Origin: Massilia sp. CFBP 13721 | Lineage (GTDB): Bacteria; Pseudomonadota; Gammaproteobacteria; Burkholderiales; Burkholderiaceae_D | Direction of reading: 5' to 3' | Length of the DNA: 64,000 bases | Assembly: GCF_014842025.1 (NCBI RefSeq) | Contig: NZ_JACYUY010000003.1 | Span: 150,051-214,050 of the forward strand | Shown: positions 1 through 8,082 of the stretch, in pieces | Position numbering within the stretch: the first letter of the stretch is position 1 | Layout of the letters: every line of letters begins with the position of its first letter | Program-made: the position numbers and the translations under genes | The notes under the pieces: model-generated | Database searches by the model: none | What the model saw: the letters and a program-made list of their open reading frames with translations, nothing else | Told to the model about the DNA's origin: nothing

Positions 1-21
1 TTCACTCACCAGACTTCCACG

Positions 22-2397
22 ATGCGAATTCCTGCACTGACCTTCCTTGCCGCGCCGCTCTGTGCGCTGATTGCGCTCCCGGCTGCCGCCGCGCCGACGT
101 CCACCCCCACGCCGATCAGCCTCGACCAGGCCATGGCCCATCCGGACTGGATCGGCAACCCGGTCGAAGGGGCATGGTGGGGGTGGAATGGCAAGGACGT
201 GTATTTCAAGCAGAAGCGCACCGGCTCGCAGCTGCGCGATACCTTCGTCGCGGCTGCCGGCGGCGCGCGCAAGGTGGCGGATGCCGACCTGGCCAATCTC
301 GACAGCCCGGCGGTAGTCTACGACCGTGCACATACACGCACCATTATGGTGCGCAACGGCGACCTGTTCGAGCGTGATTTGCGAAGCGGTGCACTGGTTC
401 AGGTCACGCGCGGCGTCAAGGCCGAAAGCCCGCAATATTCGAGCGACGAGCGCGCGCTGCAATTCCGCGTCGGCCATGACTGGTTCAGCTGGGACCGTAG
501 CAGCCGCCTGCAGGCGCCGCTCGCTCTGCCGCGCGCGGCCAAGGACCCGGCAGTGCCGGACGCGGACGCGCTGCGCGACATGCAGCTGCGCCTGATCACG
601 ACCCTGAAACGCGCGAAGGACGACCGCGACGCCGCCCGCGCGCGTACCGAAGAAGAACGCCGCTTCGATCCGACCCGCGCCCCCGGCCAAATCTACCTGG
701 GCGACAAGGTCACGATCGAAGGCAGCGCCCTGTCGCCGGATGGCCGCTGGCTGGTCGTGGTCACTGCTGCCAAGGGCGCCGACAAGGGCCGCGTCGGCAA
801 GATGCCGCGCTACGTGACCGAATCGGGCTATGAAGAGATGGACGACCAGCGCACCCGCGTCGGGCGCGCCAACCCGGCCGCGCATGCCTTGAAACTGATC
901 GACCTCAGCACCAACAAGGTGCAGGACCTCTCCTTCGACACCCTGCCCGGCATCGCGGCCGACCCTTTGGCCACGTTGCGCGCCGCCGCCAAGCTCGATC
1001 CCCTGAAGGGCAACCGCCCGCTGCGCATCGCCGACGAGGCCGAAGCCGTGCGCTGGAGCCTGGATGGCAAGCTGGCCGCCGTCATGCTGCGCGCGGTCGA
1101 CAACAAGGACCGCTGGATCGCCAGGATCGACCTCGGCGCGGCCAGGCTGATCCCACAGCACCGCCTCAGCGACGAGGCCTGGGTCAACTACGACAACAGC
1201 GGCTTCGGCTGGCTGCCGGACAACCGCACGCTGTGGTACGTGTCCGAAGAAAGCGGCTACGCGCACCTGTACACCCAGCCGGTCGATGGCCGTCCGCGCG
1301 CGCTCACCAGCGGCAAATGGGAAGCCGGCGACGTGCGCTGGAACGCCGATGGCAGCGTCGCCTGGATGCTCTGCAACCGCAAGAATCCGGGCACCTATGA
1401 AGTCTGCGCCGTGAACGCCAGGGATGGCGCCACGCGCGAAGTGACGAACCTGGCAGGCGTCGAGCGTTTCAGCTTGTCGGCGGACAGCCGCACGCTGCTG
1501 GTGCACTATTCGTCGAGCTATATGCCGGCCCAGCTGGCGACGGTGCCGGCCGGCGGCGGCGCCGCAGCCAAGCTGACCGACACCCGCACGGCCGACTACA
1601 AGGCGCGCACCTGGATCGAACCGGAAATCGTGGCCGTGCCTTCGAGCGACGGCGGCGACCCGGTCTGGTCGAAACTCTACCGTCCGGCCAAGATGGAAGC
1701 GGGTAAGAAGTACCCGGTCGTGATGTTCGTGCACGGCGCCGGCTACCTGCAGAACACCCATCACCGCTTCCCGGTCTACTTCCGCGAGCAGATGTTCCAC
1801 AACCTGCTGGTCGAGAAGGGCTACATTGTCCTCGACATGGATTACCGTGCCTCACAGGGTTATGGCCGCAACTGGCGTACCGCAATCTACCGCCAGATGG
1901 GCCACCCGGAACTGGTCGACTACCAGGACGGCGTGAAATACATGGTGGCGAACCACCAGGGCGATGCGGCGAACGTCGGCATCTACGGCGGCAGCTACGG
2001 CGGCTTCATGACCTTCATGGCCCTGATGCGCGCACCAGAGATGTTCAAGTCGGGCGCGGCGCTGCGCCCGGTGACCGACTGGACCACCTACAACCACGAG
2101 TACACGGCCAACATCCTGAACACGCCCGACCTCGATCCGCAGGCCTATAAGATCTCGTCGCCGATCGAGTACGCCGACAAGCTGCAGGGGAACCTGCTGA
2201 TCGCGCACGGCATGGTCGACGACAACGTGTTCTACCAGGACTCGGTACGCATGGCCCAGCGCCTGATCGAACTGAAGAAGGACAACTGGGAACTGGCGAG
2301 CTACCCGCTCGAGCGCCATGCCTACACCCAGCCGGAGAGCTGGTTCGACCAGTACCGACGCATCTTCAAGTTGTTCGAGCGCACGCTCAAGCAGTAA
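22..2397 (+). CDS. secreted S9 family (prolyl oligopeptidase/DPP IV-like) peptidase
   Basis: The 791-residue product starts with a typical Sec signal peptide (hydrophobic to about residue 23, ending AAAAP), so it should act in the periplasm or outside. The first two thirds look like the beta-propeller of the S9 family; the last third is an alpha/beta hydrolase domain. The catalytic triad is visible: Ser658 in GGSYGGF, Asp733 in HGMVDDNV, and His766 in ERHAY. The family cleaves dipeptides or oligopeptides, often after proline; the exact specificity cannot be read. The length fits bacterial DPP IV-like enzymes. The start is the first ATG before the signal peptide; only 21 bases precede it and no good ribosome site is visible. 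A hairpin without a T run follows the stop. Confidence 0.9.
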   Translation: MRIPALTFLAAPLCALIALPAAAAPTSTPTPISLDQAMAHPDWIGNPVEGAWWGWNGKDVYFKQKRTGSQLRDTFVAAAGGARKVADADLANLDSPAVVYDRAHTRTIMVRNGDLFERDLRSGALVQVTRGVKAESPQYSSDERALQFRVGHDWFSWDRSSRLQAPLALPRAAKDPAVPDADALRDMQLRLITTLKRAKDDRDAARARTEEERRFDPTRAPGQIYLGDKVTIEGSALSPDGRWLVVVTAAKGADKGRVGKMPRYVTESGYEEMDDQRTRVGRANPAAHALKLIDLSTNKVQDLSFDTLPGIAADPLATLRAAAKLDPLKGNRPLRIADEAEAVRWSLDGKLAAVMLRAVDNKDRWIARIDLGAARLIPQHRLSDEAWVNYDNSGFGWLPDNRTLWYVSEESGYAHLYTQPVDGRPRALTSGKWEAGDVRWNADGSVAWMLCNRKNPGTYEVCAVNARDGATREVTNLAGVERFSLSADSRTLLVHYSSSYMPAQLATVPAGGGAAAKLTDTRTADYKARTWIEPEIVAVPSSDGGDPVWSKLYRPAKMEAGKKYPVVMFVHGAGYLQNTHHRFPVYFREQMFHNLLVEKGYIVLDMDYRASQGYGRNWRTAIYRQMGHPELVDYQDGVKYMVANHQGDAANVGIYGGSYGGFMTFMALMRAPEMFKSGAALRPVTDWTTYNHEYTANILNTPDLDPQAYKISSPIEYADKLQGNLLIAHGMVDDNVFYQDSVRMAQRLIELKKDNWELASYPLERHAYTQPESWFDQYRRIFKLFERTLKQ

Positions 2398-2406
2398 GGC
2401 GGTGCA

Positions 2407-2449
2407 GGAACCGGCGACACTGGCTACGCCAGGCTGGTCGCCGGGTTCC
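2407..2449. terminator. GC-rich hairpin after the S9 peptidase gene
   Basis: The arms GGAACCGGCGAC and GTCGCCGGGTTCC face each other around an inner loop just after the stop codon of the peptidase gene. No T run follows, so intrinsic termination is uncertain; it may only protect the 3' end. Confidence 0.35.
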
Positions 2450-2548
2450 CGTCGCGCAGGAGCAAACGATTACAACATGTAACGACAATTGCATCGGCGC
2501 CGCGATCGGCGCATCTTATGTGAACAATAACTTCCACAGGTCCCCGCC

Positions 2549-4258
2549 ATGAGACGCCCGTCCGCCGCGCTGCCCGCGCTCGCCGTACTTTCCCTTCTCA
2601 TGGCCGCCTGCGGCACGCCGGTGGACACGGCGCAGCCGATTGCGACCACCCCGGCCGCGCCGCCGGCACCGCCCGCACCGCCACCTGTACCCGCGCCAGT
2701 CGCGTCGGAACAGGTGACAGTGACCGGCTCGGCCATCAGGCAAAAGTCTTCCGCCTACGGGCGGCCCTCGCCCACCCTGATCTATGGCGGGCCCTTCATT
2801 GCGCCTGGCGCCGACAAATTCCCCGACGCGCAGGCGAACAAGGCGGTGCTGGTCGCCGAGCAGCCCGTCTCCACCTTCAGCAGCGACGTCGACACGGCCT
2901 CCTACGCCTTCGTGCGGCGCCAGCTGAACGGCGGGCGCATGCCACCGGCAGCCGCGGTACGGGTCGAGGAAATGGTGAATTACTTCCCCTACGCCTACCC
3001 GCGGCTGGCGACGCGCGCGCAGCCATTCGCACTGACCACCGAAGTGATGCCGAGCCCGTGGCAGCGCGAGAACCAGCTGCTGCACATCGCCGTGCGCGGC
3101 TTCGACCTGCAGGCAGCCGCGCGGCCGCCGCTGAACGTGGTGCTGCTGGTCGACGTCTCGGGTTCGATGGGACCGCCCGACCGCCTGCCGCTGCTGAAAC
3201 AGGGCTTCCGCCTGCTGGCCGACGGCCTGCGTCCGCAAGACCGGGTCGCGATCGTCACCTACGCCAGCGGCACCGCGGTGGCGCTCGAACCCACCACCGG
3301 CCAGGACAAGCAGAAGATCATCGACGCCATCGACGCCCTCGGCGCGGGCGGCTCGACGGCCGGCAGCGAAGGCCTGCAGCGCGCCTATGCGCTGGCCGAG
3401 CGCCACTTCGACAAGGGCGCCGTCAACCGCATCCTCCTCGCCACCGACGGCGACTTCAACGTCGGCATCACCGATCCGCGCGAACTCGAAAAATTCGTGG
3501 CGGACAAGCGCAAGAGCGGCGTCTATTTATCGATCCTCGGGGTCGGCAGCGGCAACCTGAACGACGCGCTGATCCAGCGCCTGACCCAATCGGGCAACGG
3601 CAACGCGGCCTACATCGACTCGCTGCTGGAAGCGAGGAAAGCCCTGGGCGAGGAACTCGGCTCGACCATGTTCCCGATCGCGAACGACGTCAAGATGCAG
3701 GTCGAATTCAATCCGGCGCGCGTCGCCGCCTACCGCCTGATCGGCTACGAAACGCGCATGCTGTCGCGCCAGGATTTTAAAGACGACAAGGTCGACGCCG
3801 GCGACATGGGCGCCGGCCACACGGTAACCGCGATCTACGAGATCACGCCCGCCGCCGCGGCCGGCAACCTGGTCGATCCGCTGCGCTACGGCGCCGGCAA
3901 GCAGCCCGCGCCTGCGCCTGCGTTCGCGTCGAAGAGCGACGAGCTGTGTTTCGTGCGGGTGCGCTACAAGCTGCCGGGCGAGTCGAACAGCCGCCTGGTC
4001 GAGCAGCCGGTCCGCGCCGGGTCGGCGCGCAGCGCGCTGGCGGCGGCGCCGCTCGACCAGCGCTTCGCGGTGGCGGTCGCCGCCTTCGGCCAGCGCCTGC
4101 GCGGCGAGCCGCAGGTGGCGGACTACAGCTATGCCGACATCGCCGACCTCGCCAACGGCGCGCGCGGCGCCGATACGGAAGGCTACCGCGCCGAATTCGT
4201 CCGGCTGGTGCGGCTGACGGAATCGCTGGGCAAGGCGGGACAGGCGGGGCAGCCGTAA
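2549..4258 (+). CDS. VWA-domain lipoprotein (YfbK-like)
   Basis: The 569-residue product has a lipoprotein signal with a lipobox ending at Cys21 (LMAAC), then a Pro/Ala-rich linker to about residue 50. A YfbK-like N-terminal segment follows, then a von Willebrand factor A domain with an intact MIDAS DxSxS motif at Asp202, Ser204 and Ser206 and a later TDGD. The rest matches the DUF3520-like C-terminal half seen in this family. Such proteins are envelope metal-dependent binding proteins with no known reaction. The gene stands alone; a repeat pair begins 8 bases after its stop. The function beyond protein binding is unknown. Confidence 0.85.
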   Translation: MRRPSAALPALAVLSLLMAACGTPVDTAQPIATTPAAPPAPPAPPPVPAPVASEQVTVTGSAIRQKSSAYGRPSPTLIYGGPFIAPGADKFPDAQANKAVLVAEQPVSTFSSDVDTASYAFVRRQLNGGRMPPAAAVRVEEMVNYFPYAYPRLATRAQPFALTTEVMPSPWQRENQLLHIAVRGFDLQAAARPPLNVVLLVDVSGSMGPPDRLPLLKQGFRLLADGLRPQDRVAIVTYASGTAVALEPTTGQDKQKIIDAIDALGAGGSTAGSEGLQRAYALAERHFDKGAVNRILLATDGDFNVGITDPRELEKFVADKRKSGVYLSILGVGSGNLNDALIQRLTQSGNGNAAYIDSLLEARKALGEELGSTMFPIANDVKMQVEFNPARVAAYRLIGYETRMLSRQDFKDDKVDAGDMGAGHTVTAIYEITPAAAAGNLVDPLRYGAGKQPAPAPAFASKSDELCFVRVRYKLPGESNSRLVEQPVRAGSARSALAAAPLDQRFAVAVAAFGQRLRGEPQVADYSYADIADLANGARGADTEGYRAEFVRLVRLTESLGKAGQAGQP

Positions 4259-4265
4259 CCTACCT

Positions 4266-4349
4266 GTAGGGTGGGCCGGGCCGCGTAGGACCCCGTGCCC
4301 ACGCGGAATGGGGCACAGCATCCGCGTGGGCTCGGGACGCCCACCCTAC
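4266..4349. repeat. paired inverted GTAGGGTGG repeat (REP pair)
   Basis: The element starts with GTAGGGTGGG and ends with CCCACCCTAC. Inner CCCACGCGG and CCGCGTGGG sequences form the second ends of the two units. It lies directly after the VWA gene. It is the shortest pair (84 bp) of a family that recurs at about ten places in the window. Confidence 0.8.
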
Positions 4350-4378
4350 GAGTTATCACACGTCAAGTGCAGCAGGCC

Positions 4379-4440
4379 GTAGGGTGGACGGCTATACCCG
4401 AACATGCGCGTCGATGCTGCGTGAACGCCGCCCACGCGTT
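4379..4440. repeat. degenerate GTAGGGTGG repeat unit
   Basis: GTAGGGTGGACGGC at the left and CCCACGCG at the right resemble one unit of the same repeat family, but no CCACCCTAC end follows. It sits 18 bases from the stop of the minus-strand M20 gene, so this tail-to-tail gap carries two tandem elements. Confidence 0.55.
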
Positions 4441-4458
4441 CAACGCACGGCAGCAGTA

Positions 4459-5688
4459 TTACAGCGCCAGCAAATCGAACAAGGTCAACGCCACCACCTT
4501 GGTCGCCCGCCGCAAATCCTCCAGCGCCAGCCGTTCGTCCGCCTTTTTCGCATTCGACTCCGGCACCGTACGCGGACCGGCGCCATACATCACCGCCGGA
4601 ATGCCGCGCTCACCGTACAGGCGCGCGTCCGCATACAGCGGCGTGCCGACGGCGGGAATCGCTTCGCCGAGCACGGCCTGCGCGTTGCGCTGCAGGCTGG
4701 CCACGAGCGCGTCGGCGCCAGGCAGCGGGCGCAGCGCCTGCGACAGCAGCAGGCGCCGGATCTCGAGCCGGATGCCGGGCAGGCCGGCCACCGCATTCTC
4801 GATGAGTGCGCGCACGCCCGCCTCCACCGCGGCCGGATCTTCCTCGGGAATCATGCGCCGGTCCATCTTGAGCACCACCTTGCCCGGCACGACATTCGTG
4901 TTGGTGCCGCCGTCGATGCGCCCGACCAGCATGGTCGGCGAGTCGATGCCCGGTACGCCCGATTTAATTTTTCTTAACTCCGGCAACTGATCGTAAATTG
5001 CGTTCAGGATGCGCGTGGCCGCCTGCAGCGCATCGATCGCGGTCTCGGGCATGGCGCCATGGCCGGCCTTGCCGTGCACCGTCACTTCCAGCTGCAGGCA
5101 GGCGTTGTGGGCGGTGACGACCTGGTAGCCGAAGCCGGCCGCGATCACCAGGTCGGGCCGCGTCAGGTTCTGTTCGAGCAGCCAGCCGGGGCCGAGCAGG
5201 CCGCCGAATTCCTCGTCGTAGGTGAAATGCAGTTCGACCCCGCCTTTCAGCGGCGCGCCCAATGCCTCCAGCGCGCGCACGGCGAAGATGTAGGTGGCGA
5301 AGTCGCTCTTCGAGACGGCCGCGGCGCGCCCGTACAGGAAGCCGTCCTCGATCGCGGCGCCATAGGGCGGATGGGTCCAGCCTTCGCCCGGTGGCACCAC
5401 GTCGCCGTGGGCGTTGAGGGCGATGGTCGGGCCGCCGTCGCCGTAGGGCCGGCGCACGATCAGGTTGGTGATGCTTTCCATGCCGTAGTCGCGCACCGCT
5501 TGCTGCGGCACGGCGTGGCGCTCGGCCTGCCAGCCGAACTGAGACACCATGTCCGCCACGGCTTCGGCATGCGGTGCGTTGTTGCCGGGTGGGGTATCGG
5601 TCGGGATGCGCACCACCGCTTGCAGGAAAGCGACCTGTTCGTCGAAGTGGGCGTCGATCCAGTCGATGAGCTGCTGTTTGGTGTCCAT
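4459..5688 (-). CDS. M20 family metallo-hydrolase (ArgE/DapE-like)
   Basis: The 409-residue product is a zinc-dependent amidohydrolase of the M20 family. Metal-site residues are visible at His94 and Asp96 (NAHGD) and Glu159-Glu160 (TYDEE), and an insert dimerisation domain follows at about 190-300. The usual GRGxxDxKG segment reads GRAAAVSKSD here (120-129), so the standard bridging aspartate is not at its aligned place; Asp129 may serve instead. The start at 5688 is preferred because the family alignment begins there and the longer upstream reading overlaps puuD. The gene lies 32 bases after puuD on the same strand, so it is probably co-transcribed. The substrate is unknown; a role in ureido or acyl-amino acid breakdown linked to urate use is inference. 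Confidence 0.82.
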   Translation of the reverse strand: MDTKQQLIDWIDAHFDEQVAFLQAVVRIPTDTPPGNNAPHAEAVADMVSQFGWQAERHAVPQQAVRDYGMESITNLIVRRPYGDGGPTIALNAHGDVVPPGEGWTHPPYGAAIEDGFLYGRAAAVSKSDFATYIFAVRALEALGAPLKGGVELHFTYDEEFGGLLGPGWLLEQNLTRPDLVIAAGFGYQVVTAHNACLQLEVTVHGKAGHGAMPETAIDALQAATRILNAIYDQLPELRKIKSGVPGIDSPTMLVGRIDGGTNTNVVPGKVVLKMDRRMIPEEDPAAVEAGVRALIENAVAGLPGIRLEIRRLLLSQALRPLPGADALVASLQRNAQAVLGEAIPAVGTPLYADARLYGERGIPAVMYGAGPRTVPESNAKKADERLALEDLRRATKVVALTLFDLLAL

Positions 5689-5720
5689 GGTCTTCCTTGT
5701 TTTCCGGCTTATTTTTCTGC

Positions 5721-6947
5721 TTATTTTCCAGTCTTTGCGCCGGCTTCGAACCAGGCGCCGACCTGCGCCCGTTCGGCATCGGTCATGTGGGTGAGGTTCG
5801 CCAGCGGCATTGCCTTCAGTTGCACCGTCTGCTGGTAGATGCGCGCCGCGTGCTGGGCGACCAGTTCCGGCGAATCGAGCATCACGCCGGCCGGCGCGGC
5901 GGCAAAGCCCGGCTGGGTCGGGGTGGCCGCGTGGCAGCTGACGCAGCGCTGGTCGACGATGGTTTTTACTTGCGTGAACTGGGCGGCGACGTCCACGCCC
6001 GGCTGTTGCGCCAGCGGTGCGCGTGGCGCGATCAGCACGGCGAGCACCGCCAGCAGCGCGACGCCGGCGGCCGGGTACTTCCACTCGATACGGCCCTTGT
6101 GGCGCAGGTTGAAGAAGTGGCGGATCAACACGCCCGCGGCCATGATCACGGCCAGCACCGCCCAGGCGTGTTCGTGGCGGTAGGTCATCGCATAGTGGTT
6201 GCTGATCATGAGGAACAGCACCGGCAACGTAAAATAATTGTTGTGGACCGAGCGCTGCTTGGCGCGGATGCCGTACACGGGATCGGGCTTCTGGCCGGCC
6301 ATCATGGCATTCACCATCTTGCGCTGGCCGGGAATGATCACGTGGGCGACGTTCGCCACCATGATGGTGCCGATCATGGCGCCGATGTGCAGGTAGGCCG
6401 CGCGTCCACTGAGCAGGTGCGTGAGCACATAGCTGGCAGCCACCAGGAACACGAAGATGACGGCGCCGAAAGCCAGGTCATGCTTGCCCAACGGGGATTT
6501 GCAGAGCAGGTCGTAGACCAGCCAGCTCACCACCAGGCTGCCCAGGCCGATGCCGACCGCCTGCCCGCTCGACAGATCGGCCACGCTGCGGTCGACCATC
6601 ATCGCCTGCGCGTTCAGGTAGTAGACGATAAACAGCAGCGCAAAGCCGGACAGCCAGGTCGAATACGCTTCCCACTTGAACCAGTGCAGTTCTTTTGGCA
6701 GTTCAGCGGGAGCGACGAGATACTTCTGCGGATTGTAGAAGCCACCGCCGTGCACGGCCCAGAGTTCGCCGGCGACGCCCTTTTGCGCCAGGTCGGAGCC
6801 GGGTGCAGGTGGCCTGATGGTGTTGTCGAGCCAGACGAAATAGAAGGAGGCGCCGATCCAGGCGATGCCGGTGATGATGTGCAGCCAGCGCACGAGCAGG
6901 TTGAGCCATTCGAGGCCATAGGGGGCCAGGTGTCCGAACACGTCCAT
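5721..6947 (-). CDS. puuD: urate hydroxylase PuuD, membrane protein with C-terminal cytochrome c domain
   Basis: The 408-residue product has an N-terminal membrane region of about eight hydrophobic segments (residues 15-310) of the urate oxidase N-terminal/DUF989 type. A C-terminal c-type cytochrome domain carries the haem motif CVSCH at Cys335, Cys338 and His339, with Met380 as a plausible axial ligand. This architecture is that of PuuD, which oxidises urate to 5-hydroxyisourate and passes electrons to a cytochrome chain rather than to oxygen. It heads a two-gene minus-strand unit with the M20 hydrolase. It is divergent from a LysR gene, which is followed on the plus strand by the UraD-AllC fusion that acts later in the same pathway. 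Confidence 0.93.
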   Translation of the reverse strand: MDVFGHLAPYGLEWLNLLVRWLHIITGIAWIGASFYFVWLDNTIRPPAPGSDLAQKGVAGELWAVHGGGFYNPQKYLVAPAELPKELHWFKWEAYSTWLSGFALLFIVYYLNAQAMMVDRSVADLSSGQAVGIGLGSLVVSWLVYDLLCKSPLGKHDLAFGAVIFVFLVAASYVLTHLLSGRAAYLHIGAMIGTIMVANVAHVIIPGQRKMVNAMMAGQKPDPVYGIRAKQRSVHNNYFTLPVLFLMISNHYAMTYRHEHAWAVLAVIMAAGVLIRHFFNLRHKGRIEWKYPAAGVALLAVLAVLIAPRAPLAQQPGVDVAAQFTQVKTIVDQRCVSCHAATPTQPGFAAAPAGVMLDSPELVAQHAARIYQQTVQLKAMPLANLTHMTDAERAQVGAWFEAGAKTGK

Positions 6948-6992
6948 GCGCAGTCCTTGTCAAAATTTCATTCAAGATAAACCGATTTCTTT

Positions 6993-7020
6993 TTGCACAA
7001 CATGAAAGGTGGCGTATATT
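6993..7020 (+). promoter_or_regulatory. putative promoter of the LysR gene in the puuD/lysR divergent region
   Basis: TTGCAC (-35, 6993-6998) and TATATT (-10, 7015-7020) are separated by 16 bases and lie 37 bases before the LysR start. The -10 overlaps the left arm of an inverted repeat, TATAT at 7015 and ATATA at 7037, in the 110-base gap between two divergent genes. LysR proteins commonly bind such sites to control themselves and the divergent gene. Confidence 0.5.
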
Positions 7021-7057
7021 CGACATACCCGTTCAGATATACAACACGCTCATTCAC

Positions 7058-7996
7058 ATGTCCGCCCTGCCCCAGCACCTGGATATTCACCTGATCCGTA
7101 TCCTCTACCTGCTGCTGGTGGAGAAAAACGTCTCGCGCGTGGCCCTGAAACTGAACCAGCCGCAGCCCTCGATCTCGGCCTCGCTGCGCAAACTGCGCGA
7201 ACTCACGGGCGACCCGCTCTTGGTGCGCGGTGCGCGCGGCATGGTGCCGACCCAGCACGGCGAAAGCCTGCTGAAGCCGGCCAAGCGCATCCTCGACGAA
7301 ACCGAGAGCCTGTTCGTAAAAAAATCCGCCTTCGTGCCGGAAGAAGCGGCGCGCACTTTTCACATCGCCGCGCCCGACTACCTCGACACCCAGTTCCTGC
7401 CGAACGTCGTCGCGGCGGTGCGGCGCGGCTCGCCCAACAGCCGGGTGGCGATCCACGGCATGGGCGCCGGCGCCGATTACCTGCGCATGCTGTCCGATGG
7501 CGAGATGGACCTGGTGATCGCCAACTGGGACGAGCCGCCGGCGCACCTGCACATTTCGAAACTGTTCGAAGACCCGATCGTCTGCACCATGCGCGCCGAC
7601 AGCCCGTATGCGCGGCGCACGGCGGCCGACGCAATGACCATCGAAGACTACCTCAGTTTGCCGCACGTGGCGCCCTCGCAGACGCTGCCGGGCTACCACG
7701 GCGTCATCGATTCCTTCCTCGCACGCCAGGGCATGCACAGGAAAATCGCGGTCGAGTCGCCCTATTTCGGGCTGATTCCCTACATGCTGACCCAGACCGA
7801 CCTGGTGCTCACCACCGGCCGCCAGTTCATGCGCTCCTACGAAAAGACGCTGCCGCTGAAGACGTTTACGATGCCGCTGAAATTCCCGCCGATGCGCTTT
7901 TATCAGCTGTGGCACCAGCGCGTGCACCAGTCGTCGGAACACAAATGGCTGCGCGACCTGGTGGGCCAGGCGGCGCGGGGGCTGGTGTCGAAGTAG
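7058..7996 (+). CDS. LysR family transcriptional regulator, probable regulator of urate genes
   Basis: The 312-residue product has an N-terminal winged helix-turn-helix (about residues 7-66, with the segment NVSRVALKLNQPQPSISASL) and a C-terminal LysR substrate-binding domain. The HTH resembles the NodD/LinR branch of the family. It is divergent from puuD and stands 86 bases before the uraD-allC fusion, so control of urate degradation is the natural inference, possibly with urate or a ureide as effector. No strong ribosome site is visible before the ATG. Confidence 0.87.
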   Translation: MSALPQHLDIHLIRILYLLLVEKNVSRVALKLNQPQPSISASLRKLRELTGDPLLVRGARGMVPTQHGESLLKPAKRILDETESLFVKKSAFVPEEAARTFHIAAPDYLDTQFLPNVVAAVRRGSPNSRVAIHGMGAGADYLRMLSDGEMDLVIANWDEPPAHLHISKLFEDPIVCTMRADSPYARRTAADAMTIEDYLSLPHVAPSQTLPGYHGVIDSFLARQGMHRKIAVESPYFGLIPYMLTQTDLVLTTGRQFMRSYEKTLPLKTFTMPLKFPPMRFYQLWHQRVHQSSEHKWLRDLVGQAARGLVSK

Positions 7997-8082
7997 CGGC
8001 GCAGTTGGCGCTATATGCGCAGCCTTATGAGCGAAGCACACGGAGGATTTATCATCGAACGCTTGACCACCCGAGGCCGACC

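Noticed and set aside
4266..4349. The GTAGGGTGG hairpins as ordinary rho-independent terminators
   Set aside because: They have no T run, recur with fixed ends and changing cores, occur inside operons, and form pairs with 60-90 base spacers; mobile REP-like elements explain them better.
5697..6980. A 427-codon plus-strand frame opposite puuD
   Set aside because: The product is a shadow, rich in His, Asp, Gln and Arg, while the minus strand shows PuuD membrane segments and a haem motif.
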